Shown here piece by piece: positions 36,400 through 46,500 of a stretch of 64,000 nucleotides of DNA (its first letter is position 1; each line of letters opens with the position of its first letter). The notes under the pieces were generated by a model that did no database searches, was not told the DNA's origin, and worked only from the letters and a program-made list of their open reading frames with translations. The stretch lies in contig JAHIUA010000087.1 of the NCBI GenBank assembly GCA_018817385.1, positions 62,001 to 126,000 of the forward strand, read 5' to 3'. A program made the position numbers and the translations under genes. This stretch comes from Pseudomonadota bacterium. GTDB taxonomy: Bacteria > Desulfobacterota > Desulfobulbia > Desulfobulbales > Desulfocapsaceae.

Positions 36400-37020
36400 T
36401 TGGTTTATTAAAAAAGCTAACAATTGGAATCCGCTCAGGAGGAGTTGGTTGCAACGTGTAGCCTGGTTGCTGAGTCACTCACCTTTTCTGGTCCTTATCC
36501 TTGAATTTTTTGTTTCACCAACAAAGGGGGCCTGGAGTGATTCAGCCCTGTCCCAGGGGGCTTCATTGTCGCGCCTTGGCAGGTAACTCCTTTATATTGC
36601 AAAAATCCTACTTTATTTACGGTATGTAAAGAACCTATCTGATCCTCCATCGTATCTTCGGGTCCTCTTTTGAATGCGACTCAATCAGCGCTGCAAAACC
36701 GACGCCAGTATCCTCCGTCACATCATGACGTTCCCGATGTCCTCCAGATGAACAGCCATAGCCGATGAACATAGGGCAAATTTCCTTTTGGCAAGTGAAT
36801 CGGAATCTCCTTGCTCAGGAAGAAACCGCTTTACTCTGCAGGGATCTATTGGAAATCCGTTCGAAAAGGGCTGAGCAAGAGGTCCTCACGAGCATGCGAG
36901 TCCTTTTTGATGGCTGGTTCTCTTGTCCCGACCTTTTTTTGTAACAGAGGCCCCCTTACCGTGCAGTCCGGGGAATGACTTTCTTGACATCCGAGACGAC
37001 CGGTCATATAATTTTCTTTC
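36400..37020. other. Gene-free stretch ending in a strong promoter
   Basis: 621 bp with no ORF, RNA or clear terminator recognised. The last 40 bases hold the consensus promoter of the leaderless tetR gene. Confidence 0.45.
36984..37012 (+). promoter_or_regulatory. Consensus sigma-70 promoter, leaderless start
   Basis: TTGACA (36984-36989), 17-bp spacer, TATAAT (37007-37012): a perfect match to consensus. The spacer holds the palindrome GACCGGTC, a likely repressor site. Transcription would begin at about 37018-37020, zero to two bases before the ATG at 37021. Confidence 0.85.
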
Positions 37021-37617
37021 ATGAAAAAATCGAATCAAAAAACAGAGGCCAGAATCAAACTCCTTCAGACCGGACTGCGATTGTTTGCAGAAAACGGCTA
37101 CAACGGAACCGGCATTAAGGAAATTGTTGATGAAGTGGGCATCCCCAAGGGCTCATTTTATAACTATTTCAAAAGCAAGGAGGATTTTACTGTCGAAATT
37201 ATTCAGTACTATTCAGACACATTATCTGTTCTGTGGGCTGACATCTTCGCACTCGGGCCACAGGAGCCACTTGCTGCTCTGCGGAACAGTTTTGAGATGA
37301 TACTTTCCCATCATGAGCAAAGCGAGGTGAGAACGGGTTGTCTTGTAGGCAACCTGGCGGCAGAGATCAGCGAGGCCAGTGATCTCTGCCGCCAAAAAAT
37401 GCACCATGCAACGATTACCTGGAAGAACCGTGTCGCAGGTTACATCAGGCAAGGTCAACGCATGGGAACCATACGAGATGATATCCCAAGTGATGGCTTA
37501 ACAGATTTCATCTGGAATGCCTGGGAAGGGGCGCTCCTGAATATGAAAATAGTGAAATCCACAGCCCCAGTGAAAGAGTGCATAAGGCTCCTCTTTGATT
37601 TTTTTCTCAAGCCATAA
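37021..37617 (+). CDS. TetR-family repressor beside yqhD
   Basis: 198 residues: an N-terminal TetR helix-turn-helix (GLRLFAENGYNGTGIKEIV then GIPKGSFYNYFKSKEDF) and a C-terminal domain of the NemR/AcrR type. The ATG lies only eight bases after the -10 box, and no Shine-Dalgarno site is present, so the mRNA is probably leaderless. No other in-frame start fits the domain. It is 58 bp upstream of the yqhD-like gene. In enterobacteria NemR-type repressors sense electrophiles and control aldehyde-detoxifying enzymes; the same logic fits here. The promoter spacer palindrome suggests self-repression. Confidence 0.9.
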   Translation: MKKSNQKTEARIKLLQTGLRLFAENGYNGTGIKEIVDEVGIPKGSFYNYFKSKEDFTVEIIQYYSDTLSVLWADIFALGPQEPLAALRNSFEMILSHHEQSEVRTGCLVGNLAAEISEASDLCRQKMHHATITWKNRVAGYIRQGQRMGTIRDDIPSDGLTDFIWNAWEGALLNMKIVKSTAPVKECIRLLFDFFLKP

Positions 37618-37675
37618 TGGAGAGTGAGCCCCTGCTTTACCAATTCATTCAACACAGCATAAAAAGGATACGTAT

Positions 37676-38833
37676 ATGTTAGATTTCAATTTCAATAATC
37701 CCACCAATATCTTGTTTGGTAAGGGGAAAATAGCGGCTATTAGAGAGTGTATTCCTGCCGGGAGTCGAGTCCTTATCCTCTATGGGGGAGGGAGTGTGAA
37801 AAAGAACGGAACATTGGATGAGGTTTTGGCGGCTCTTCGTGGCTACACCCTCTTCGAATTTAGTGGGATAGAGCCCAATCCTTCCTACGAAACGCTGATG
37901 AAAGCAGTTGAGTTGGTGCATAAGGAGTCCATCGATTTTCTCCTGGCCGTTGGGGGAGGATCTGTCATCGATGGAACAAAATTTGTTGCTGCAGCGGCAT
38001 TATTTGCCGGAGAGCCGTGGTCGATTCTTGAACAAAGAGGGGCACCGGTTACAAAGGCCTTGCCCATGGGTTCAGTATTGACCCTTCCGGCGACTGGTTC
38101 AGAAATGAATTGCGGCAGTGTGGTGACACGCAAGGCATTGCAAGCCAAACTGGCTTTTATGAGTCCCCATGTATTTCCGCTTTTTTCTGTACTGGATCCT
38201 GAAAAAACCTATACCTTACCATTGCAACAAATCAGCAATGGTGTGGTTGATGCCTTTGTGCATGTGGTCGAGCAGTATCTTACCTATCCGGTGGAGGCGA
38301 AGGTGCAGGATCGATTTGCTGAAGGACTGCTGCTGACCTTGATTGAAGAAGGACCGAAAGCACTCGAAAACCCAAACAATTACGAAATCCGTTCCAATAT
38401 CATGTGGGCGGCGACCCTGGCCTTGAACGGTTTGATCGGAGCCGGTGTGCCTCAGGATTGGGCTACCCATATGATTGGTCATGAACTGACTGCGACCCAT
38501 GGCCTTGATCATGCTCAGACCCTTGCGGTGATTCTGCCAAGCCTGCTCGTCGCCTGCAGAGAGGGGAAACGGGAAAAATTGCTTCAGTATGGCGAGCGTG
38601 TTTGGGGGCTGAAGGAAGGGAGTGAGGAGGAGCGGATTGATGCTGCCATTGATCAGACCCGTAAATTTTTTGAGCAGATGCAGGTGAAAACGCACTTGTC
38701 TGATTACGGCATTAACAAAGACAGCATTCCCCATCTGTTGCAGCAGCTCAAGGCCCATGGCATGGTTGCTCTGGGTGAGCACCAGGATGTCACTTTGGAT
38801 GTGAGCAAGAAGATTCTGGAACTGAGCCTGTAA
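37676..38833 (+). CDS. yqhD: YqhD/BDH-type iron alcohol dehydrogenase (aldehyde reductase)
   Basis: 385 residues, full length for the YqhD/butanol dehydrogenase branch. NADPH-binding parts are LYGGGSVKKNG and VGGGSVIDGTKFV; metal ligands are Asp and His in NGVVDAFVHVVEQY and two His in MIGHELTATHGLDHAQTL. Enzymes of this type reduce short aldehydes and glyoxals to alcohols with NADPH. The ribosome site is weak (AAAAGGATACGT). It follows the TetR repressor and its stop codon abuts the stop of the opposite-strand DsrE-like selenoprotein without a gap. Confidence 0.92.
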   Translation: MLDFNFNNPTNILFGKGKIAAIRECIPAGSRVLILYGGGSVKKNGTLDEVLAALRGYTLFEFSGIEPNPSYETLMKAVELVHKESIDFLLAVGGGSVIDGTKFVAAAALFAGEPWSILEQRGAPVTKALPMGSVLTLPATGSEMNCGSVVTRKALQAKLAFMSPHVFPLFSVLDPEKTYTLPLQQISNGVVDAFVHVVEQYLTYPVEAKVQDRFAEGLLLTLIEEGPKALENPNNYEIRSNIMWAATLALNGLIGAGVPQDWATHMIGHELTATHGLDHAQTLAVILPSLLVACREGKREKLLQYGERVWGLKEGSEEERIDAAIDQTRKFFEQMQVKTHLSDYGINKDSIPHLLQQLKAHGMVALGEHQDVTLDVSKKILELSL

Positions 38834-39151
38834 CTAAAAAGAAATTACCTTGTCACTCGCTATAATCAGGTTGTAAAGGTCGATCTGTTTTGCCCGCTGG
38901 TGGTATCCATTCTCCACACCGTGGAGATCAAGCAGTTTTCCTCAGGCCAGGAGCACTCCTTCGGAGAGGGTGAAAAGTTTGGCCTGATCCTGGAGGGGAT
39001 ATTCTTCTGAGGAGAGAGAAGAAAAAGTTACAGATGGACCATTAAGGAACATAGTGACCTCATCCATTTGTTCCAGCATGAGATTTCCCATCCGGAAACA
39101 GTTCCAGAGGATTTCAGGGTTGTTGCTGCAGGCAATCAGAGTGATATTCAT
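38834..39151 (-). CDS. DsrE-like selenoprotein (UGA read as selenocysteine)
   Basis: 105 residues if UGA codon 70 (38944-38942) is selenocysteine. ATG 39151 has GAGGAG five bases upstream. The N-terminal part matches DsrE/F-type proteins (ITLIACSNNPEILWNCFRMG, then VTMFLNGPSV). The frame then reads FTLSEGVLLA-U-GKLLDLHG and continues to LYNLIIASDKVISF, the usual family C-terminus. Family members have Cys at the UGA position (LACGKCLDLHG). A SECIS-like hairpin lies 14 bases after the UGA. Without decoding, the product would stop at 69 residues and lose its redox site. DsrE-like selenoproteins are known from sulfate reducers. Likely role: cytoplasmic sulfur or selenium redox transfer. The stop codon abuts that of yqhD. 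Confidence 0.88.
38911..38927 (-). promoter_or_regulatory. Candidate bacterial SECIS hairpin
   Basis: On the minus strand a perfect 7-bp stem TCTCCAC/GTGGAGA with a GGT loop starts 14 bases after the UGA codon, placing the loop about 21 bases downstream. Bacterial SECIS elements have a short stem and a G-rich small loop at 16-37 bases from the UGA, so geometry and loop sequence fit. Confidence 0.8.
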
Positions 39152-39292
39152 CTTGTCTCCTCGCAGAATTGGGATGGAGGACAGCGTCTGCTATGATGGT
39201 TCGAAGCCGGCACTGTATGACTATATGCCTCCTACCACGTGTCAACTTTTTTGACCATGAAAAAAGAGTGGCCTGTCCCCTGTTAATGAGGG

Positions 39293-39334
39293 GCGCTCAT
39301 CTCTGCACTCGTGCACGGGCACAGAGATGAGCGC
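39293..39334. terminator. 13-bp perfect inverted repeat after the aldehyde oxidoreductase remnant
   Basis: Stem GCGCTCATCTCTG/CAGAGATGAGCGC with 16-base loop, 5 bp downstream of the pseudogene stop (minus strand). No T run follows directly. Most likely the old transcription terminator of that gene. Confidence 0.6.
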
Positions 39335-39339
39335 TCAGA

Positions 39340-40180
39340 TCAGGACAACCAGCTTAGGTTGAGTTTTTCCAGGGTTTCGCTTTTGGGCAGGGCGGTGCTG
39401 ATTTCTCAGTCCATGGCGTGATAATAACTGTCCAGGAGGTTGTCCAGATCAACAACCAGTCCTTGCTCCCCTGCTGTTTGGAGACGGCTCTGTCAGCAGG
39501 CGTTTCAGCAGGGTATTGTTCTTGCGATCGAAACCAAGCTTTGCATTGATCATCCGCTCCATATTGATCACCCGTTCCGCGGCCTTCAGGAGTTCCGGGC
39601 CGCTGATAATTTTACCGGTAACAGTCGACAACAGGCTTGCCCAGAATTCAGGTTTGCCCCCCAGTAAGACAAGTAAGGAGGAAAATTCCATACCTGGATA
39701 TGTGTTTGGATAATCCTGTGAACGCTTCATCCCCCCAGGATATTGGTAAAAAGAGGTCCGTGTAATGAACGAATGTCCCCAGCGCCATGGATATTTTCCA
39801 TCGCCTTGCATCGGGAAAACCAGTCCGCGTTTAGTGTTTGGCATCATGCAGGAGTCACCGATCATTATCGTCAGTGTCAGGCAGACATTGTTGCCGGTCT
39901 CTTCGTCAATAATTGCGACATAGTCGTGTTCACTCCACGTCAGAGTCCTGGCGTAATTGAGGACGATAGTAGCAATGCCATCAGTGGAACAACCGGATGT
40001 TGCCAGTGCATACGAGAGTTCCGCAATGGCGGAATCAATTGCATCCTCTGCCTACGACTTCCTGTCTTTAGTCCGATCGGTGCTGTGGTCGTGGGAACCT
40101 GAAGTATTTGCCTGTTGCTCAGTCTGGATCTCATCTTTTATCATCCTTAATGTCCCTGAGTCGTACCGGTTATCCATAAG
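39340..40180 (-). pseudogene. Aldehyde:ferredoxin oxidoreductase, C-terminal remnant
   Basis: The best-kept part is 39449-39865, where AAERVINMERMINAKLGF and RKNNTLLKRLLTEP are the C-terminal hallmark of tungsten aldehyde oxidoreductases (RV-x-N-x-ERxFNxREGFxRKDD). After TEPSPNS the frame shifts; the other frame gives VVDLDNLLDSYYHAMD, a TGA where Trp is usual, then ALPKSETLEKLNL and the stop at 39342. Upstream the frame stays open to about 40180 but has a TAG near 40050 and weak similarity. The N-terminal tungstopterin and Fe-S domain is absent. At least one frameshift, two stops and loss of about two thirds of the gene make it dead. Confidence 0.8.
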
Positions 40181-40492
40181 TGATGGCTCTCAACAGAACC
40201 GAAACGCCTGTTTGATTTGTTCCTCGAGATACCCTCATTTTTTTTGGCCAGGAAGACAGGGTAGAAAAATGAAATGTGATACCTTTTTAGGAAGGCCGAG
40301 AGAACAATTTTTTAGAGTTTAACATGTCTAGATTATGAGGAGAAATGGGGATAGGTTCTGCGGCGAGATGATTTCGGTTGAGAAATGCGACCGAGGAGTG
40401 GCATCTTATGTATTAAGCGATTAAGAAAAGTCTTATTGCCGAGTTTCTCTTTTCTGTATCAATTGAATCACCATAACTAATGGAGAAGAATC
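40181..40492. other. Gene-free stretch
   Basis: 312 bp, AT-rich, no gene recognised. Ends with the GGAGAAG ribosome site of the flavoredoxin-like gene. Confidence 0.35.
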
Positions 40493-40993
40493 ATGAAAGA
40501 AAGAAAATATCTCGAAAATGCTGATGCCTTGATGAAGAGGATCAGCAAGGGAGCCTTCCTCACAGTTCAGGCGGAAGGAAAGGTCAACACCATGACCATC
40601 GGCTGGGCCACCATTGGCTTTGTCTGGCAGAAGGAAGTCTTCATGGTTGCTGTCAGAGATTCAAGATATACCTTCCAGTTACTTGAAAAAGCAGATGATT
40701 TTACAGTCACCATCCCAGCTGATAAGTCATTCGATAAGGCGGTGATGTTTTGTGGAACAAAATCGGGTAGGGACTATGATAAATTTGTCGAGTGTGGTCT
40801 CCATGAAAAAGAGGCTCAACGTGTTGCTTCACCGATCATCGATATTCCCGGCATCCATTACGAATGTAAAATCATCTATAAAACAGCAATGGACAACGCT
40901 TTTCTCGAACCGAGTTTTGAGAAACTCTATCCCGAAAAAGATTATCACACCCTCTATTTTGCTGAAATAGTGGCCTGTTATGAAACTCCTTAA
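40493..40993 (+). CDS. Flavin reductase-like / flavoredoxin-family protein
   Basis: 166 residues of the FMN-binding split-barrel type: KGAFLTVQAEGKVNTMTIGWATIGFVW with the conserved 'N.MT.GW..' block, then a substrate region and FCGTKSGRDYDKF. Relatives in sulfate reducers (flavoredoxin) carry electrons to sulfite reduction, and others reduce flavins with NADH. ATG 40493 follows GGAGAAG at six bases. Isolated gene; the partner cannot be inferred. Confidence 0.87.
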   Translation: MKERKYLENADALMKRISKGAFLTVQAEGKVNTMTIGWATIGFVWQKEVFMVAVRDSRYTFQLLEKADDFTVTIPADKSFDKAVMFCGTKSGRDYDKFVECGLHEKEAQRVASPIIDIPGIHYECKIIYKTAMDNAFLEPSFEKLYPEKDYHTLYFAEIVACYETP

Positions 40994-41189
40994 CGTAATG
41001 GGGGCTTGCCACGCATGCCAGCATTGAACAACACTCCCCTGAAGATACTCCTCATCTTGCCAGTGTCACATGCGGTGTTGCAGGAGCTCGAAGCAGAGGG
41101 CATCTTTTGGCAACAGTTTGCTGGTTCTCGTAGATGTCGGCAGAGAAGATTGCCACAACATTAGCTGTCAAGCGACAAGGAGAAACTTT

Positions 41190-42377
41190 TTGAGACAGAT
41201 CTATACTCTTGTATTGGCGGTCGTCCTCTGCTGCCTGTCGGGTTTCTCCGCTTCTGCTATCGAGTTTAAGAATTTTTCCAATCAGGTGATATTGACTCCG
41301 ATTGCGGACGATCAATATCTCTATCCTGACGGAACCAAAGTCAACCTTACCAATCGACTTGTTGTAAAAACCACAGGCAAGGTCAGTAAAGAGCAGTTAA
41401 AAAATATAGACCAACGCGTAACAACTGTGCAGGAGTTGTATAGACTGCCAAGCAGTGCCTACTATGCTGTAACCTTCACAGACAAAAGAAATATTGCTGA
41501 AGTCCTGCATCGTTTCGAAATATCACCTCTCATTGACCTCGCCCAGCCAGATCTCCTGCAACTGCAGGACGAGTCAGGCCGAGTTGGCGTGCCACAGCAG
41601 GCAACAGAATATATTCAAAAATTGAATATCAGCTCCTTATGGCAAAAGACCAAAGGCGAAAATGTCAAAATTGCCATCATTGACGATGGTTTTGACTTGA
41701 GCCATGAAGACCTGGAGGACATCAACGTAGCGTTCTCCTATGATCTCGATAGTAAAACCCTGGATGCCTCACCGCGAGCCCCTGTTGACACCCATGGCAC
41801 CCAGGTGAGCGGTATCATCTTCGCCCAGCATAACAGCATCGGCGTTGACGGCATTGCCCCCAAAGCAGGGTTCATTGCCATTCGTCACACCGATACCTGG
41901 ACATCGAAAACTCTTCTCAGTTTTTATCTTGCCAAATTAGCTGGGGCTGATATTGTTAATTGTAGCTGGAACTCTTCAGTGTTGATGCAGCCTTTGGCCG
42001 ATATCATCAACGATCTGACGACTGCAGGTCGACAGGGAAAGGGGATAGTTCTGGTCTTTGCCGCCGGCAACCATGGGCTCATTTTGAAAGAAAACTATTG
42101 TGAGGCAACCTTGCCACGAGTCCTGGCAGTTGGTGCTGCAGATCTCTCTGGCAGGCGCTTGCCCTTTAGCAATTACGGGCCGAGTGTGGATATTTTCACC
42201 TACGGTAAAAATATCCAGACGCTGAGCAGCGGCCCGAAAAAATATGCCTTTTTTTCTGGCACGTCCGCCTCGGCGGCCATTGTCAGTGGGGTTGTCGCTC
42301 TTCTTTTGTCACAAAACAGAGAATTGACGTTGACGACACTCCATGAACAGTTACTGCTCATTTTCAATGCAAGGTGA
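41190..42377 (+). CDS. Secreted S8 (subtilisin-like) serine protease
   Basis: 395 residues starting at TTG 41190, with GGAGA seven bases upstream; earlier in-frame ATG 41070 would put a polar stretch before the signal peptide. Signal peptide about 1-23 (LVLAVVLCCLSGFSASA), propeptide-like region to about 145, then the catalytic domain with Asp in AIIDDGFD, His in DTHGTQVSGI, oxyanion Asn in FAAGNHG and Ser in FFSGTSASAA. All four catalytic residues are present, so it should be active outside the cytoplasm. It overlaps or abuts the TIGR03032 gene and shares an operon with the huge repeat protein, which may be its substrate. Confidence 0.92.
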   Translation: MRQIYTLVLAVVLCCLSGFSASAIEFKNFSNQVILTPIADDQYLYPDGTKVNLTNRLVVKTTGKVSKEQLKNIDQRVTTVQELYRLPSSAYYAVTFTDKRNIAEVLHRFEISPLIDLAQPDLLQLQDESGRVGVPQQATEYIQKLNISSLWQKTKGENVKIAIIDDGFDLSHEDLEDINVAFSYDLDSKTLDASPRAPVDTHGTQVSGIIFAQHNSIGVDGIAPKAGFIAIRHTDTWTSKTLLSFYLAKLAGADIVNCSWNSSVLMQPLADIINDLTTAGRQGKGIVLVFAAGNHGLILKENYCEATLPRVLAVGAADLSGRRLPFSNYGPSVDIFTYGKNIQTLSSGPKKYAFFSGTSASAAIVSGVVALLLSQNRELTLTTLHEQLLLIFNAR

Positions 42378-42378
42378 A

Positions 42379-43584
42379 ATGGTAGATCCAGTTAATCCAG
42401 ACGACAGCGATGCCCTTCCCCCAAAAGAAAACGGGGCCTTGGAAGAGCCCCCTGAACCCTTTGATTTCAGCAGTTCATATACCGACAATTTCCCCAAGAT
42501 ACTGAAGGGACTTAATATTTCCCTGGCAGTTACCAGTTATCAGTCTCAGCGCCTTTTTTTCATCCGCACCGATGGTGAGTCAATTGACACCAACTTCAAG
42601 CATTTCGCCAGACCAATGGGGATCTATGCCGACCAGGAACGTCTGACTCTCGGCACCCTGACCCAGGTTTTGGAATTTAAAAGAAACGATTCCATTTTAA
42701 AGAAAATAAAAAATGGTGAACTGGATAATACCGACAAGATGACCCAAAAGGTTCTTGAAAAAGACCCAGAATTGGCCCGTAAGATACAAGAGAAACGGAA
42801 AGAAGAACTTGATACTGTAAAAAGTGCAGACGCCCTCTACCTCGCGCGTGCGGCCTTGACCACCGGCATGATCAATATTCACGATATTGCCTGGGGAGAT
42901 GAAGGCTTGTGGGTGGTCAATTCCACCTTTTCCTGCTTGGCAACTCTGTCACCCAACCATAGTTTTGTGGCCAGGTGGAAACCACCCTTTATCACGGAAC
43001 TTGTCCCTGAAGATCGTTGCCATCTTAACGGGATGGCCATGAAAGACGGTCGGCCCAAGTATGTCACAACCTTTAATAAGTTTAATTCACGGGACTCCTG
43101 GGTCAATCAAGATCAACATGACGGCACGCTCCTGGATGTTGATAGCGGCGAAATGTTACTTGAGGGACTGATCATGCCCCATTCTCCGCGGTACTACCAG
43201 GGCAAGGTATACGTCTGTAACTCTGGGTGTGGCACAATCTTACAATTTGATCCTGCCACTCGTGAAGTTTTAGAGATCATCAAACTCCCAGGCTTCCCCA
43301 GAGGTCTGAATTTTGCAGGCCCCCTCATGTTTGTCGGGCTCTCTCAAACAAGACCAAGCGAAACCCGACAACCGCTGCCCATTAATAAAGAGTACGAAAA
43401 AACAGTGAGTGGTGTCTGGATCTTTAATCTAGAAGATCATACCGAAGTCGGCCACCTCCAGTTTTCCGGTGATGTTGCACAGATCTATGACATCGCCGTT
43501 ATTCCACAATCAATCCACCCGGAACTATTAAACACTAGTGACAGTTTAATAAGACACACCTTTGATTTTCAGGAGTCGTTATGA
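42379..43584 (+). CDS. TIGR03032-family protein
   Basis: 401 residues from ATG 42379, one base after the protease stop, with AAGGTGA close upstream; ATG 42367 or 42343 are alternatives overlapping the protease gene. It matches TIGR03032: FSSSYTDNFPKILKGLNIS with 'SYQSQRLFFIRTDG', then a beta-propeller-like body with INIHDIAWGDEGLWVVNS..S.LATL and RCHLNGMAM..RPKYVT. A charged insert of about 60 residues (about 105-165) is unusual. No signal peptide, so cytoplasmic unless moved otherwise. Function unknown. The stop overlaps the ATG of the next gene (TTATGA), so it is tightly coupled to the repeat protein. Confidence 0.88.
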   Translation: MVDPVNPDDSDALPPKENGALEEPPEPFDFSSSYTDNFPKILKGLNISLAVTSYQSQRLFFIRTDGESIDTNFKHFARPMGIYADQERLTLGTLTQVLEFKRNDSILKKIKNGELDNTDKMTQKVLEKDPELARKIQEKRKEELDTVKSADALYLARAALTTGMINIHDIAWGDEGLWVVNSTFSCLATLSPNHSFVARWKPPFITELVPEDRCHLNGMAMKDGRPKYVTTFNKFNSRDSWVNQDQHDGTLLDVDSGEMLLEGLIMPHSPRYYQGKVYVCNSGCGTILQFDPATREVLEIIKLPGFPRGLNFAGPLMFVGLSQTRPSETRQPLPINKEYEKTVSGVWIFNLEDHTEVGHLQFSGDVAQIYDIAVIPQSIHPELLNTSDSLIRHTFDFQESL

Positions 43585-46500
43585 AGAGAAGAACCAGGAA
43601 ATGTCTCCAGGCAGCCTTACCAGCCTTATTGTTGTGCTCACCGGCCGTAGCCAGTTCCGCCCGGAGTGTCTCACGCCTGAAGGGCAGAAATGTCGCCGTT
43701 CAAAGTGAAGTCAGCGATGACCTTACTCTGCAGATGGCCAAAAAACCAGGCAGCGATCCCTTTGTCGTTTTTGGCGCCCCAGGAAAACCGGTTCATGACG
43801 AGCTGGTTGCCGCTGCAGGTGATGTCTTAGACTTTCTGAAAAACAACGACCTGCTACGGGCCAACGGCGAAGAATTGAGCAAGATAAGTGGTGATCTCGA
43901 CTCCAAAACGAGTGATCTCGGTCGCAAGGAATTTGCTCACCTCAGCCCCTACTCGCACTGTCATGCCTACGGCACCCACTGGAACACAGTTAGTTGGCCC
44001 ACATCCAATGCCACGCAGTGCAGCACTGCCTATGGTGGGGTCTGGGAAACCAAAACAACAGCACCTCTTTTCCAAGACGCTTCCGTCTCAGCCAAGACAG
44101 CAACCAGCTTTACTGTGGATGTCGATATTAGCCAATCGAGTACCGTATATGCCGTTCTGGTTCTGGCAACCGCACCGGCACCAACCAGTGCGCAAGTCAA
44201 AAGCGGTCTTGATGGCAGTGGTGCCGCGGCTATTCAAGCCAAAAGCCAGCCTGTCACTGTTGATCCCTTTACCGGCGCCATCTCTTTTAGCGGCTTAGAT
44301 GCAGGCAGCAAATACCTGGTTTATCTGATTGCTGATAATGGCTCGGAACTCACCCCGACCCCGAAGCTGATCGTTCCTGGCTTTGATTCCGGTCTCATCT
44401 ATTCATCCGTCTCTTCCTGGAAGTTTCCTAAGGTCCGGACAGACAGTAATGGTGATTTTTATGTCATGTATTGGAATAAAGACACCACTAAAATCCAATT
44501 TGATAAATGGAATGGCTCATCCTGGGATCATTATACCTCCTTCGGAGCTCCGGATGTTGCCGGCCGGGATTATGTCTCTTACGGTAATGAATATGGCGCG
44601 AATTTTGAATTTGACAGTAATAATAATATTAATGTTATTTTCAGGGCCAGCATCACCGTTATGGCAAACACCAGTGATCCTTTTCATGGAGTGTTCAATG
44701 GGAGCACCTGGTCATTTGCGCAGATTATAGAAGACCCGGATTATGCCCAAGACATCAGAATGTTTATCGATGACAATGACAAAATCTATGTGGTTTACCA
44801 TGTGGGTTACACTCTCAAATACAGGACAAATGTCGGAGGGACCTGGACTGGACAAGACATCGTTACGGCAGGGCAAATAATTCCGCCGGGAACTTCCAGT
44901 GGTACGGATGAAATCCATGACAGCTATGTCGTGGCCGACAGCAGTGGGACGGTGACCATCTTCTATAAGCGTGAATTCGGCCAGAATTACAGTGAAGACA
45001 ACTACTTTATGGCAACATCGACTGATGGCTTCGCAGCACAAACCCTGGTCTTAGACGGGAAGAGTGAACAAAAAAGTTATTACATGGGAAATGTCATCAT
45101 TGATGCCAATGACAAAATTCACTATGTCTACTCAAACTGGACGGATTTGACCGGCCACTACCGCACCAACGCCAGTGGCAGTTGGGTGACAACGCCATTA
45201 TCATCAGCAAACTATTCCATTACTGACGGGCTTGATATCCAAATCGTTGGCCCAACGACCTATATCCTCAGCAACACCGATAGCGGTTATTTTTTTCAAG
45301 CCCAGGAGAGTGGTGGCAGTTGGGTTGACGGCAATCTGTTTGATCTGAATGGTTGGTTTAGTGACAAGTTCGGGCTTGACACCCTATCCAGCAGAATCAT
45401 GCTTGTTTCAGAAAACAGCACTGATGATGCTTGGCCAATTAGCTACCACACCGGAGAAATTAGCGATTATGTCATGGCTGGCGGTACCCCAAACGCAGCT
45501 CCAAGCCTGGGCGGCACCTTTGTCACCAATGGTGTGGTGGATGATACTGCCACCATCACCACCTTATTTTCAGGTGTTACTGTTTCCGATACGGATGGTG
45601 ACAATGTCAGTGTCTCCATTACCTACAGTGCTGCCAACGGAACCCTCACCGGCACCGGTCTCAGCGGTTTAGCCGGGAATTACACCCTGACTTCGGCGGC
45701 CCCGGCTACGGTGCAGGCAAACTTGCAAGGATTAGTCTTTCATCCCACAGCAAATCAGGTGGCACCGGGCAATACGGTGGTAACAACATTTACACTTACC
45801 CCTTACGATGGCACCGAGAATGGGACTGCTGATGCCAGCACCCAGGTTACTGCTACCTCTATCAATGATGCCCCGCTTAACACCGCGGTACCGGTTATCA
45901 GCGGTACCAGTACAGTGGGGAATCAGCTCAGCGCCACCTCCGGCACCTGGACCGACGCCGATGGCGACATACCGACCTACAGCTATCAATGGTATCGGGC
46001 CGATGATAGTGGCGGCAGCAACGAAGCGGCGATCCCCTCTGCTACCGCTGGCAATTATACCCTGACAAGCAGTGATGCCCATAAATTCCTGCGGGTGGTG
46101 GTCACCGCCGATGACGGTAACGGCAGTGCAGATCAGACAGCAAGCAGCACCCGGACCGCTGTTGCCAATACACCCCCGGTCAACAGCGCCCTGCCCGCCA
46201 TCAGCGGCAGCAATACGGTGGGGAATCAGCTCAGCGCCACCTCCGGAACCTGGACCGATGCCGATGGCGACACACCGACCTACAGCTATCAGTGGTATCG
46301 GGCCGATGACAGTGGCGGCAGCAACGAGGCGGCGATCCCCTCTGCTACTTCCTTCAATTATACCCTGACAAGCAGTGACGCCCATAAATTTCTGCGGGTG
46401 GTGGTCACCGCCAATGACGGCAACGGCAGTGCGGATCAGACAGCAAGTAGCACTCGGACCGCTGTTGCCAATACAGCCCCGCTTAACACCGCGGTACCGG

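Noticed and set aside
37021-37617. Alternative downstream start for the tetR gene to allow a leader
   Set aside because: No internal start keeps the helix-turn-helix intact or has a ribosome site.
38942-39151. 69-residue truncated DsrE-like gene or simple pseudogene
   Set aside because: The frame after UGA is intact family sequence to the next stop and a SECIS-like hairpin is correctly placed, so selenocysteine is the better reading.
39380-39440. UGA in the aldehyde oxidoreductase remnant as selenocysteine
   Set aside because: It replaces a Trp in a gene that also has a frameshift and another stop; decay explains it.
41015-41164. 49-codon ORF before the subtilase (KILLILPVSHAVLQ)
   Set aside because: It has a start and G-rich upstream bases but ends in a random basic tail; evidence too thin for a gene.
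45732-46385. Long antisense and off-frame ORFs over the repeat region
   Set aside because: Their periodic sequence follows the 303-bp coding repeats; the plus-strand giant gene explains them.
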